DNA of 64,000 nt from AP-15 sp963702685 (GTDB lineage Bacteria > Pseudomonadota > Alphaproteobacteria > ATCC43930 > CGMCC-115725): NCBI GenBank assembly GCA_963702685.1, contig CAVPDQ010000014.1:248001-312000 (forward strand), given 5' to 3'. Both the position numbers and the translations under genes were made by a program. How positions within the stretch are numbered: position 1 is the stretch's first letter; every line of letters begins with the position of its first letter. The notes under the pieces were generated by a model that made no database searches, was not told the origin of the DNA, and saw nothing but the letters and a program-made list of their open reading frames with translations. This document shows, piece after piece, positions 36,468-44,391 of the stretch.

Positions 36468-37409
36468 GTGGAGCAGCGCAATCTGGGGAAATCGGGGCTT
36501 CGCGTCTCGGCGGTCGGGCTCGGCTGCAACAATTTCGGCGGGCGTCTCGACAGCGCCGCGACCCGGCGCGTCGTGCACAAGGCGCTCGACCTCGGCATCA
36601 CTTTTTTCGACGCTTCCGACACCTATGGCGACCCGCGCGGGGGAGCCGAAGCCTGCCTCGGCGAAATCCTCGGCGCACACCGCAAATCGATCGTGCTGGC
36701 GACCAAGTTCGCCCGGCCGATGGATGATTCGGGCTGGTTCGAGGGCGCTTCGCGGCGCTACGTCATGGCTGCGGTCGAGGCGAGCCTGCGGCGGCTCAAG
36801 ACCGATTGGATCGACCTCTACCAGCAGCACCAGCCCGACCCGCTGACACCGATCGAGGAGACCCTGCGCGCGCTCGACGATCTCGTGCGGCAGGGCAAGG
36901 TCCGCTATATCGGCTCCTCGACCTTGCCCGCTTGGCAGGTGGTCGAAGCGCAATGGACCGCGACGCATCTCGGGCTCAATCGTTTTGTCGCGTGCCAGGA
37001 GGAGTACAGCCTGTTGGCGCGCGGGCTCGACCGGGACATGATGGCGATGCTCGAAGCCTATGGCTTGGGGCTGATCCCGTTCCGTCCGCTGGCCGACGGC
37101 CTGTTGACCGGCAAATACAAGCGCGGCGCGCCGCCGCCGGCCGGGACGCGGCTCGGCTCGATGCCGCGCGCCGCCGGCCGCTATCTGACCGAGCAAAATT
37201 GGGCGACGGTCGAGCGCCTCGAAGGCTGTGCCGCCGAGCGCGGCCATAGCCTTCTGGAGCTGGCTTTGGGCTGGCTGCTGCATCGGCCCGCCGTGGCAAG
37301 CGTGATCGCCGGGGCCACCACACCCGAGCAAGTCGAGCAGAATGTCCGCGCCGCCGCTTGCACCTTGACCGCCGACGATATCAACGCAATCGATCGCCTG
37401 ACCCTCTGA
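36468..37409 (+). CDS. Aldo/keto reductase
   Basis: A 313-residue NADPH-dependent reductase of the AKR fold. Landmarks are LGKSGLRVSAVGLGCNNFGG, the catalytic Asp-Tyr in FFDASDTYGDPRGG, Lys in IVLATKFARP and His in DLYQQHQPDPLTPIEETLRA. NADP-binding residues lie near SVIAGATTPEQVEQNV. The GTG at 36468 begins the family N-terminus after GGGGGCGGCCGG. The SDR gene follows 25 bases later on the same strand, so the two probably form an operon of carbonyl reductases. The substrate is unknown. Confidence 0.88.
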   Translation: MEQRNLGKSGLRVSAVGLGCNNFGGRLDSAATRRVVHKALDLGITFFDASDTYGDPRGGAEACLGEILGAHRKSIVLATKFARPMDDSGWFEGASRRYVMAAVEASLRRLKTDWIDLYQQHQPDPLTPIEETLRALDDLVRQGKVRYIGSSTLPAWQVVEAQWTATHLGLNRFVACQEEYSLLARGLDRDMMAMLEAYGLGLIPFRPLADGLLTGKYKRGAPPPAGTRLGSMPRAAGRYLTEQNWATVERLEGCAAERGHSLLELALGWLLHRPAVASVIAGATTPEQVEQNVRAAACTLTADDINAIDRLTL

Positions 37410-37434
37410 TTATCTCGCCACAGGAGCTCCCGAC

Positions 37435-38220
37435 ATGGACGTTCGCCTCAATGGAAGAACCGCGGTCGTTACCGGCGGCAGCAAGGGCCTCGGCCTCGCC
37501 ATCGCCGAGGAATATGCAAAATCGGGGGCCGATGTCGCGATCCTGGCGCGCGACCAGGGCGCGCTCGCCGAAGCCAAGGCCAGGATCGAGGCTTGCGCCA
37601 CGGGCCGCAAAATCGCGGCGATCAGCTGCGACGTGTCGAAAGCCGACACGATCCGCCACGCCTACGACCAGATCATGTCGGAATTCGGCAAGATCGACAT
37701 TTACGTCAACAATGCCGGCCAATCGACGCGCGGCCCGTCCGAGACCTTGACGGACGAGATGTGGCAGGCCGATCTCGACCTCAAATTGTTTGCGCAGATC
37801 CGTTTTTGCCGCCTCGTCTTCCCGCAGATGAAACAGCGCAAATGGGGCCGGATCATCAGCGTCCTCAATATCGGCGCCAAGGCGCCGGGTGCGGACAGCG
37901 CGCCCACCTCGGTCAGCCGGGCCGCGCAAATGGCGTTCACCAAGGCATTGTCGCACGAGGGCGCCCCGCACAACGTGCTGGCCAACTCGCTCCATGTCGG
38001 CGTCATCGTTTCGGACCAGATCAAGCGCCGCTTCGATCGCGAACGCCCGAATGTCAGCTTTGAGCAGTACGTCGCCGAGGCCGGCAAGGGCGTGCCGATG
38101 GGCCGCATGGGCCGGGCCGAGGAATTTGCCGCCGTCGCCGCCTTCCTCGCCTCCGACGCCGCCTCCTACGTGACCGGCTGCGCCATCAACGTCGATGGCG
38201 GCCGCTCCCCGGTGGTGTAG
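37435..38220 (+). CDS. SDR family oxidoreductase with atypical active site
   Basis: A 261-residue Rossmann-fold protein of the short-chain dehydrogenase family. The NAD(P)-binding motif is TGGSKGLGLAIAEEYAKSG, NNAG is present, and the C-terminal motif is FLASDAASYVTGCAINVDGG. At the position of the catalytic YxxxK the sequence reads SVSRA (in SAPTSVSRAAQMAFTKALSH), so Tyr and Lys are replaced by Ser and Arg. Either another residue takes over, or the protein does not act as a normal dehydrogenase. A good AGGAG site lies before ATG 37435. It follows the aldo/keto reductase gene. Confidence 0.85.
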   Translation: MDVRLNGRTAVVTGGSKGLGLAIAEEYAKSGADVAILARDQGALAEAKARIEACATGRKIAAISCDVSKADTIRHAYDQIMSEFGKIDIYVNNAGQSTRGPSETLTDEMWQADLDLKLFAQIRFCRLVFPQMKQRKWGRIISVLNIGAKAPGADSAPTSVSRAAQMAFTKALSHEGAPHNVLANSLHVGVIVSDQIKRRFDRERPNVSFEQYVAEAGKGVPMGRMGRAEEFAAVAAFLASDAASYVTGCAINVDGGRSPVV

Positions 38221-38279
38221 GCCACGCCAGGCGCGTCGTCAGCTCCGGCGCGCCTCCGCCGTTCGCATCCGCTGCCCAG

Positions 38280-38858
38280 TCAATAGAGCAGCGGGACCAA
38301 CGCCGCGGTTTCTTTCCGGTACTCTTCGTATTCGGGGAAGGTGGCGCGCATCCGACCTTCCTCGACGCGGATCTTCCACAGAAACCCGGCGAGCGCGCAG
38401 AGGACGGCGAGCACCCCGCGCCATTCGCCGATCGCCATTGCGGTGCCGATCAGCGCCAACAGCAATCCCGTATAGATCGGATGGCGGATGGCTCGGTACG
38501 GGCCGGAACGGACCAGCGCATGACCCTCCTTCAAGGTGACGAGGCCGCTCCAGTTGCGCCCGAGATGCCAGCGCGCCCATATCGAGAAGCCGAGCCCGAC
38601 AGCGACCAGCAAAGTGCCCAATGACGGCGCCAAGCGCCCGGGCGGGTAGATGCGCGCGGTCATGATTTGCGGCCACAGGTGAGGCTCCGCCAGCAGCAAG
38701 ACGCAGGCCAGCACCGGCACAACATGGAGCGCACGCGACCGGGCGGGCTCCCGCCAGCGGGTCGGCTTCACTCGCACCGCGGCGACGAGCCAGCACCCTG
38801 CCCAGGCGAGCCACAGGGCGGGAATCGCATAGTGGAGCGCCGGGCCGAAGACCGTCAT
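38280..38858 (-). CDS. Isoprenylcysteine carboxyl methyltransferase (ICMT)-like membrane protein
   Basis: A 192-residue integral membrane protein with about five helices. The conserved C-terminal core is LVRSGPYRAIRHPIYTGLLL followed by a late EEGRMRATFPEYEEYRK. This RHPxY/E-E pattern is shared by ICMT and bacterial phospholipid/isoprenoid methyltransferases that use SAM. The substrate is unknown, since bacteria lack prenylated CaaX proteins. It converges with the SDR gene and is followed upstream by the divergent CLC gene. Confidence 0.85.
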   Translation of the reverse strand: MTVFGPALHYAIPALWLAWAGCWLVAAVRVKPTRWREPARSRALHVVPVLACVLLLAEPHLWPQIMTARIYPPGRLAPSLGTLLVAVGLGFSIWARWHLGRNWSGLVTLKEGHALVRSGPYRAIRHPIYTGLLLALIGTAMAIGEWRGVLAVLCALAGFLWKIRVEEGRMRATFPEYEEYRKETAALVPLLY

Positions 38859-38930
38859 CGCAGGGACCGCGTAAGGACACTAAATCGTTAGCGGATTCTC
38901 GGCTTGGAGGCCGCATATTTTTTACGCGGC

Positions 38931-40814
38931 ATGGACACGCCCTTGCCAGTCGCCGCCGGTTCGCCTATGCGCAGGCGTGTGGCCGAGATTGCTCACGACC
39001 AGGAGCAAGTCAACAGCGACGAGGCCTTCGTACGCCGCGTCGCCGCCCGTTTGCGCGACAGCGAAGTGTTCATCCTGGTGCTGGCAATCGCGGTCGGGGC
39101 GGTGGCCGGCCTCGGCGTCGTCGCGACCGACCTGCTGCTCGACCTGATCCGCAAGCTCGCCTTTTTGATCCCGCCGCGCAGCCATTTGAGCGACGCCGCC
39201 TCGCTCGCCCCGGCGCGGGTATTGCTGATGCCGATCCTGGGCGGGGGGCTGGTCGGCCTGGCGTCCTTGCTGCTGCGCCGCTGGCGACCGCGCGAGGTCG
39301 TCGATGCGATCGAGGCGAACGCGCTGTTTGGCGGGCGGATGTCGGTCGGCGACAGCCTCGGGCTGGTCGGCGTGACGATACTGTCCGGCGGTTTCGGCGC
39401 TTCGGTCGGGCTCGAAGCCGCCTACACCCAGCTCGGCGCGGCACTCGCCTCGCGGCTCGGGCGCAGCGCCGAATTGCGCCGCGACGATGTGCGCACGCTG
39501 GTCGGCTGCGGTGCTGCCGGGGCGATAGCGGCCGCCTTCAACGCGCCCTTGACCGGGGCGTTTTACGCTTTCGAGCTGATCATCGGCAGCTATACGCTGC
39601 AGACCTTGGCGCCGGTCGGCATCGCTGCGTTGACGGCGACCCTCGTCGTTCGGTTTCTCGTCGGCTCCAACCCGATCTTTGTCGTCTGGCACGATATCGG
39701 GCTGATCCCGTCCGACTTCCTCGCCTTTTTTGTGCTGGGCCTCGCCTCGGCCGGGCTCGGCGTCCTGGTGATGAAGGGCGTCACCTCGACCGAGACCCTG
39801 TTTCGTACCCAGGCGGTGCCGCGCTGGGCGCGGCCGGCGCTCGGCGGGCTGATCATCGGCATCATCGCGCTGGCGTTCCCCCAGATCCTCGGCAGCGGCC
39901 ATGGCGGCATCCTGAAGCAGCTGCACGCGCCAGGCGTCGACCTGCTGCTCCTGACCGGGCTGCTCCTCGCCAAGATCATCGGCTCGGCGGTGTCGATCGG
40001 CTCCGGGTTTCGCGGCGGAATGTTCAGCTCCTCGCTTTATCTCGGCAGCCTGTTCGGCAGCCTGGTGGGAGGCTTGCTCAACCGCATCGAGCCGCATCTT
40101 GCGGCCGATCCGCTCGTCTACACCCTCGTCGCCATGGGGGCTGTCGCGGCGGCGATCGTCGGCGCGCCGGTGACGATGATCATGCTGGTGCTGGAAACGA
40201 CCGGCGACTTTTCGGCAACGATGGCGGTCATGGTCGGGGTCGTCACCGCCGCCTTCGCGGTGCGCCACTGGTTTGGCTATTCCTTTGCCACCTGGCGTTT
40301 CCATTTGCGCGGGCTCGGGATCCGCAGCCCCGAGGATGTCGGCTGGATCAACGAGCTCTTGATCGGCCCGATGATGCGGCGCGACCCGGCGGTGATCGCC
40401 GCCGAGCTGCCGGTCGCGGAATTGCGCCGCCGCTTTCCGGCAGGCAGCACCAAGCAGGTCTTTGTCGTCGACGGCGACGGCCGGCTGTCCAGCATCATCG
40501 ACCCGGTCGAGGCAAACGGCCCGGCTGCGGCCGGAGAAGACAAGACGATCGGCGACCTGGTCAGCGAGCCCGCCGCCTACCTGTTGCCGGGCGACGATCT
40601 GCGCACCGCGCTCGACCGCTTCAGCCATGCCGCGCAAGAAACCTTGCCCGTCATCGACAACCCGGAGCATCGGCGGATCATCGGCTATTTGAGCGAAGCC
40701 TATGCGCTGCGCCGCTATGCCCACGAGCTCGAACGCCACCGCGGCGCCCGCCAGGACGACGCCGGCATCTTCAGCCCCGCCGCGGGCGACACCCCGCAGC
40801 GGCCCGAGCACTAG
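38931..40814 (+). CDS. CLC-family chloride channel/antiporter with C-terminal CBS domains
   Basis: A 627-residue membrane protein. The CLC core (about residues 45-460) has ILSGGFGASVGLEAAYTQLG, where the Glu corresponds to the gating glutamate of CLC proteins. LGSGHGGILKQLH and SIGSGFRGGMFSSSLYLGS are also present. The C-terminal ~150 residues form a CBS pair (MRRDPAVIAAELPVAELRRR and SEPAAYLLPGDDLRTALDRF), which usually binds adenine nucleotides. The start is uncertain: ATG 38931 is chosen and a TTG at 38904 is possible. It would move Cl- in exchange for protons at the inner membrane, as in acid or ionic stress. It stands alone. Confidence 0.9.
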   Translation: MDTPLPVAAGSPMRRRVAEIAHDQEQVNSDEAFVRRVAARLRDSEVFILVLAIAVGAVAGLGVVATDLLLDLIRKLAFLIPPRSHLSDAASLAPARVLLMPILGGGLVGLASLLLRRWRPREVVDAIEANALFGGRMSVGDSLGLVGVTILSGGFGASVGLEAAYTQLGAALASRLGRSAELRRDDVRTLVGCGAAGAIAAAFNAPLTGAFYAFELIIGSYTLQTLAPVGIAALTATLVVRFLVGSNPIFVVWHDIGLIPSDFLAFFVLGLASAGLGVLVMKGVTSTETLFRTQAVPRWARPALGGLIIGIIALAFPQILGSGHGGILKQLHAPGVDLLLLTGLLLAKIIGSAVSIGSGFRGGMFSSSLYLGSLFGSLVGGLLNRIEPHLAADPLVYTLVAMGAVAAAIVGAPVTMIMLVLETTGDFSATMAVMVGVVTAAFAVRHWFGYSFATWRFHLRGLGIRSPEDVGWINELLIGPMMRRDPAVIAAELPVAELRRRFPAGSTKQVFVVDGDGRLSSIIDPVEANGPAAAGEDKTIGDLVSEPAAYLLPGDDLRTALDRFSHAAQETLPVIDNPEHRRIIGYLSEAYALRRYAHELERHRGARQDDAGIFSPAAGDTPQRPEH

Positions 40815-40900
40815 CCGGGAACCCGTCATCGCCGGCCCTTTTCTTGCCGCTCCATAGCCGCTTGCTGTAACCTTTCGGCAATCCGCTGCGGGGGACGAGC

Positions 40901-41359
40901 GTGCCGACTGTCTTTGTGCTGAACGGCCCCAATCTGAACCTGCTCGGGGTGCGCGACCCGGCGCAATACGGCCTCGATACCCTGGCCGATATCGAGGCGC
41001 GCTGCATGGCGCGCGCCACTGCCCTCGATTTGCGCCTCGACTTTCGCCAGACCAACCATGAAGGCCAGCTCGTCGATTGGATCCAGGAGGCGCGCGGATC
41101 GGCCGATGGCATCGTGCTGAACGCCGGGGCCCTGACCCATACTTCGGTCGCGGTGCTCGACGCGTTGCTGGCGAGCGACCTGCCGGTGATCGAGGTGCAC
41201 CTTTCGAATATTTTCCGCCGCGAGAGTTTCCGCCACCATTCCTATGTCAGCCTCGCCGCCCGCGGCGTCATTTGCGGCTTGGGCGCGCATGGCTACGAGC
41301 TGGCGCTCGACGCGGTTGCAAATTTGATCGAGGACGAGCCGGCAGAGGCCGCTCGGTGA
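40901..41359 (+). CDS. aroQ: Type II 3-dehydroquinate dehydratase
   Basis: Shikimate-pathway enzyme of 152 residues that converts 3-dehydroquinate to 3-dehydroshikimate. Motifs are LNGPNLNLLGVR with the flexible active-site loop, TNHEGQLVDW, LNAGALTHTSVAV and EVHLSNIFRRESFRHHSY with its catalytic histidine. It starts at GTG with GGGGGACGAG just upstream. Its stop overlaps the GTG start of accB by four bases (GTGA), the same order as in many proteobacteria (aroQ-accB-accC). Confidence 0.95.
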   Translation: MPTVFVLNGPNLNLLGVRDPAQYGLDTLADIEARCMARATALDLRLDFRQTNHEGQLVDWIQEARGSADGIVLNAGALTHTSVAVLDALLASDLPVIEVHLSNIFRRESFRHHSYVSLAARGVICGLGAHGYELALDAVANLIEDEPAEAAR

Positions 41360-41805
41360 GGTTCGGTAGCCGCCGTCTGCCTCTGTCGCCCGACCCCGAG
41401 CTGATCCGCACGCTCGCACAGCTCTTGGCCGAGACGGGGTTGAGCGAGATCGAATACACGGTCGGCGACCGGCGCATCCGGGTCGCCCGCGGCGGGATCG
41501 CCGCCGCCGCTGCGGCATCCCCCATCTCTTCCGCGACAGCCGCCGGCGTCGCCGTCGAGCCCGCCGACCATCCCGACGCGCTGACGGCACCCATGGTCGG
41601 GACCGTCTATCTGGCGCCCGAGCCGGGAGCGCCGCCCTTTGTGCGGCTCGGCGACAATGTCGTCGCCGGCCAGACCCTCTTGATCATCGAGGCGATGAAG
41701 GTGATGAACGAGATCCACGCGCCGAACGCCGGACGGGTCGCGCAAATCTTTGCCGCGGACGCCCAGCCGGTGGAATACGGCGCCGCGCTGATGCTGATCG
41801 AATAA
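41356..41805 (+). CDS. accB: Acetyl-CoA carboxylase biotin carboxyl carrier protein
   Basis: A 149-residue biotin carrier for the first step of fatty-acid synthesis. The N-terminal helical region (PELIRTLAQLLAETGLSEIE) and alanine/proline linker precede the biotinyl domain, with the lysine in the EAMKVMNEIHA motif near the C-terminus. It is translationally coupled to aroQ. Unusually, no accC follows: the next gene (LigJ-like) is on the opposite strand and begins converging 13 bases later. The carboxylase subunit must be elsewhere. Confidence 0.93.
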   Translation: MRFGSRRLPLSPDPELIRTLAQLLAETGLSEIEYTVGDRRIRVARGGIAAAAAASPISSATAAGVAVEPADHPDALTAPMVGTVYLAPEPGAPPFVRLGDNVVAGQTLLIIEAMKVMNEIHAPNAGRVAQIFAADAQPVEYGAALMLIE

Positions 41806-41818
41806 GCCGCCGCTGCCG

Positions 41819-42847
41819 TCAGGCCGGCGGCGCGAGCGGCGTCTCGATCACCTTCGGCAACCGGCCGTAGACGCGGCGCGCGTTGCCTTCGAAAATCTTC
41901 GCCTTGTCTTCCGCCGAAAGCGGCAATTGGTCGATGTAGCGCTTGGTGTCGTCGTAGTGGTGGCCGGTTTCGGGGTCGACGCCGCGCACCGCACCGATCA
42001 TTTCCGAGGCGAACAGGATGTTGTCGGCCGGGATGACTTTTGCCAGCAGCTCCTGGCCGGGCAGGTGATAGACGCAGGTGTCGAAAAAGACGTTCTTCAA
42101 CATCAGCTCGGACAAAGTCCCGAGCTTGGCGTCCTGGGCCAAGCCGCGGTAGCGCCCCCAGTGATAGGGCACCGCACCCCCGCCATGCGGAATGATGAAT
42201 TTGATCGTCGGAAAATCCTTGAGCACGGAGGAATTCATCAGCTGATTGAAGCCGGCCGTGTCGCCGTTCAAGTAGTGCGCGCCGGTCGTATGATGGGTCG
42301 GGTTGCACGACGCGCTGACATGGATCATCGCCGGAATGTCGTATTCGACCATCTTCTCGTAGACCGGATACCAGTAGCGGTCGGAGAGGGGCGGGTCCTG
42401 CCAATGCCCGCCCGACGGGTCGGGGTTCAGGTTGACGCCGACGAACCCGTATTCGTTTACGACGCGGTCGATCTCGGCGAGGCAGTTCTTCGGCGAGACG
42501 CCGGCGCTCTGCGGCAGCATCGCCACCCCGACAAAGTTCCGCGGAAAGAGCGAGCAGACGCGGTGGATCAGCTCGTTGCAGGCATCGGCCCAGGCTTCGC
42601 TCGTCGTTGCATCGCCGAGGTGATGACCCATGCCGGCGGCGCGCGGCGAGAAGATCGTCAGGTCGGTGCCGCGCTCGCGCTGCAGCCGCAGCTGACCGCC
42701 GATGATCGTCTCTCGGATCTCGTCGTCGGTGACGCGCGGGCGCGACGGCGGCGCTTTGCCGGTCTTGTGCGCCTCGACCTGCTCGCCCCGCCACGCCTCG
42801 TGCGCACGGGGTGAAGTGGTGTAGTGGCCGTGGCAATCGATGATCAT
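41819..42847 (-). CDS. Amidohydrolase-fold hydratase, LigJ (4-oxalomesaconate hydratase)-like
   Basis: A 342-residue amidohydrolase-superfamily enzyme. Its length and motif order match LigJ of the protocatechuate 4,5-cleavage pathway: MIIDCHGH with the metal-binding histidines, NPDPSGGHWQDPPLSDRYWY, IHVSASCNP, PHGGGAVPYHWGR and FASEMIGAVRGVDPETGHHY. LigJ hydrates 4-oxalomesaconate to 4-carboxy-4-hydroxy-2-oxoadipate. ATG 42847 begins at the family N-terminus, and an in-frame ATG at 42889 adds 14 residues. No other lig genes are adjacent, though a LigB-type dioxygenase lies at 58665. Other hydro-lyases or decarboxylases of this branch cannot be ruled out. Confidence 0.8.
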   Translation of the reverse strand: MIIDCHGHYTTSPRAHEAWRGEQVEAHKTGKAPPSRPRVTDDEIRETIIGGQLRLQRERGTDLTIFSPRAAGMGHHLGDATTSEAWADACNELIHRVCSLFPRNFVGVAMLPQSAGVSPKNCLAEIDRVVNEYGFVGVNLNPDPSGGHWQDPPLSDRYWYPVYEKMVEYDIPAMIHVSASCNPTHHTTGAHYLNGDTAGFNQLMNSSVLKDFPTIKFIIPHGGGAVPYHWGRYRGLAQDAKLGTLSELMLKNVFFDTCVYHLPGQELLAKVIPADNILFASEMIGAVRGVDPETGHHYDDTKRYIDQLPLSAEDKAKIFEGNARRVYGRLPKVIETPLAPPA

Positions 42848-42891
42848 CGGAGCTCGCCATCCTTCTTTGTGCATATCGGTCGATATCACGT

Positions 42892-42969
42892 GTAGGATGG
42901 GTTGAGCATCGCGAAACCCATCGCAACCGCCGCAGCAGATGGGTTTCGCTTACGCTCAACCCATCCTAC
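42892..42969. repeat. 78-bp double palindrome
   Basis: Outer arms GTAGGATGGGTTGAGC and its exact complement (42954-42969) enclose inner arms GCGAAACCCATC and GATGGGTTTCGC. This unit is a well-known kind of dispersed intergenic repeat in proteobacteria. Here it lies in the leader of the LigJ-like gene. Confidence 0.85.
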
Positions 42970-43009
42970 AGGGCCAAGCTTTGGGCTCGAGACTCCCATC
43001 GCGTCCTCG

Positions 43010-43324
43010 CTATGTGTGCGGCGGCCAATAATGGAGTGCTGCGAAGAGCAGCCCCGCGACGACGACAACCAGCCCGCCGAGACGGGTGACCAGCTGGTGT
43101 CTGACGAGGTCGAGCTCGGCTCGGAGGGCGGCCATATCGCTCTTGAGCTCGGTGCGCACGGCAGCGATGTCGCTCTTGAGCTCGATGCGCAGCAGCGTGA
43201 TGTCGGCCTTGGTGGCGACATTCTCGCGAATGAGTTCGTCGATCTCGCCGGCGATCGCCTCGGCGGCTTCGCGGGCGACCTCGGCGCTCTCGATCGCGTG
43301 CGCCAAGCTCAACCGGTCAGCCAT
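43010..43324 (-). CDS. DUF1640-like coiled-coil protein with membrane anchor
   Basis: A 104-residue protein starting MADRLSLAHAIESAEVA. The middle has heptad-like KADITLLRIELKSDIAAVRT and SDMAALRAELDLVRHQL, and the C-terminus has one membrane helix (GGLVVVVAGLLFAALHYW). Same design as the proteins at 34901 and 36059. Its start overlaps the stop of the preceding gene by 16 bases, so it is the last gene of a four-gene operon with an alpha/beta hydrolase and an LLM oxidoreductase. Confidence 0.75.
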   Translation of the reverse strand: MADRLSLAHAIESAEVAREAAEAIAGEIDELIRENVATKADITLLRIELKSDIAAVRTELKSDMAALRAELDLVRHQLVTRLGGLVVVVAGLLFAALHYWPPHT

Positions 43325-43590
43325 CCCGGGCGTCCTCCCCCGGAATCGTGCGCCGGATGCCGTTGTCGGACGAGGTCGACGATCTCCGCGGCGATATGTC
43401 GGGCCTGCTCTTCGGCAATGCCGGCGGACATCCAGGCGCGCGCAAGACGCTCCTGGCGGTTTTCCAGATCGGGAGCGGCCCCGGCGCTGTGGCGGATCGC
43501 TCTGACGATAACCGTCGCGATCCGCTCGGCCTTCTGGCGGTCGATATCGGCATCGGCCAGCGCATTGGTCAGGGAAAGCCGGTCGCTCAT
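43309..43590 (-). CDS. Small helical protein with MxDRLSL N-terminus, related to its neighbour
   Basis: A 93-residue protein beginning MSDRLSLTNALADADIDRQK, clearly matching the start of the next gene (MADRLSLAHAIESAEVA). It then has a helical AERIATVIVRAIRHSAGAAP and a second repeat-like IAEEQARHIAAEIVDLVRQR. No membrane helix. It looks like a soluble relative of the DUF1640-like protein encoded next, with which it overlaps by 16 bases. It lies 11 bases after the hydrolase gene. Function unknown. Confidence 0.7.
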   Translation of the reverse strand: MSDRLSLTNALADADIDRQKAERIATVIVRAIRHSAGAAPDLENRQERLARAWMSAGIAEEQARHIAAEIVDLVRQRHPAHDSGGGRPGWLTG

Positions 43591-43601
43591 CGCCCTGACC
43601 T

Positions 43602-44384
43602 TTACGTCGTCCAGGCGAGGATCGCGGCGGCGACCTCCTCGGGCCGGTCGAGCTCGGCCAAATGACCGGCGCCGGGGATGGTCTTGATCTCGGTGCGGCC
43701 GGCGATCCCCCGGGTGAAGCGGTCGAGATAGCCCCGCGGCAGGATATGGTCGTCCTCGCCCCAAAGAAGCAGGGTCGGCGCTGCGATCAAGGGCAGCCGC
43801 TTTTCGAGCTTGGTGTTGCCGAGCGGCCAGAAGGCGCGGGCGGCGGCCTCGGCGGCGCGGGTCTGCACGATCGGCCATTCGGGCGAGTTGATGCCTTCCG
43901 GCTCGGCTTTGAGCGCATTCCAGCGCTCGGGGTCGGCGCACAGCAGCGCCGGGACATCGGGGGCGCGCTGCGCCCACGGGTCGGTCATCGGCTCCTTCTC
44001 GTCGAATAGGCCCCAGGGCGCGATCAAGGCGAGCCGGCGCACCGATTGCGGCCAGATCGCCGCGATCTCGGCGGCAAAGGCGGCCCCCGGCGAGCCGCCG
44101 ATGAGATCCGCACCGTCGAGCCCCGCCTTCAGCAGCAGCTGGCGGATCGCCAATACCCAGTCGAGATGGCTGTCGAGCACGGTATGGCCGCGGTCGCCGC
44201 CCGGGAATCCCGGCAGCGACGGCACGATGACGGTCCGCTCGCGGGCGAGCGCGTCGAGAAACGGGACCCAGCGCGGCAGCCCGCCATATCCCGCCAGAAA
44301 GCCGAGCTTCGGCCCCTCTCCCTTCTGCCAGACCCGACAGGGAAAGCCGTTGATCTCGACCGAGAGGGTTTCCGGCGCGCTCAA
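43602..44384 (-). CDS. Alpha/beta hydrolase
   Basis: A 260-residue hydrolase. The oxyanion region is GFLAGYGGLPRW, the nucleophile Ser is in LIGGSPGAAFAAEIA, the acidic residue in LLWGEDDHILP and the histidine in IPGAGHLAELDRPEEV. The start at 44384 lies 7 bases after the LLM gene stop, so it is co-transcribed with it and with the two small coiled-coil genes. The LLM/hydrolase pair suggests oxidation followed by ester or C-C hydrolysis of one substrate (inference). Confidence 0.87.
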   Translation of the reverse strand: MSAPETLSVEINGFPCRVWQKGEGPKLGFLAGYGGLPRWVPFLDALARERTVIVPSLPGFPGGDRGHTVLDSHLDWVLAIRQLLLKAGLDGADLIGGSPGAAFAAEIAAIWPQSVRRLALIAPWGLFDEKEPMTDPWAQRAPDVPALLCADPERWNALKAEPEGINSPEWPIVQTRAAEAAARAFWPLGNTKLEKRLPLIAAPTLLLWGEDDHILPRGYLDRFTRGIAGRTEIKTIPGAGHLAELDRPEEVAAAILAWTT

Positions 44385-44391
44385 TTCGGCC

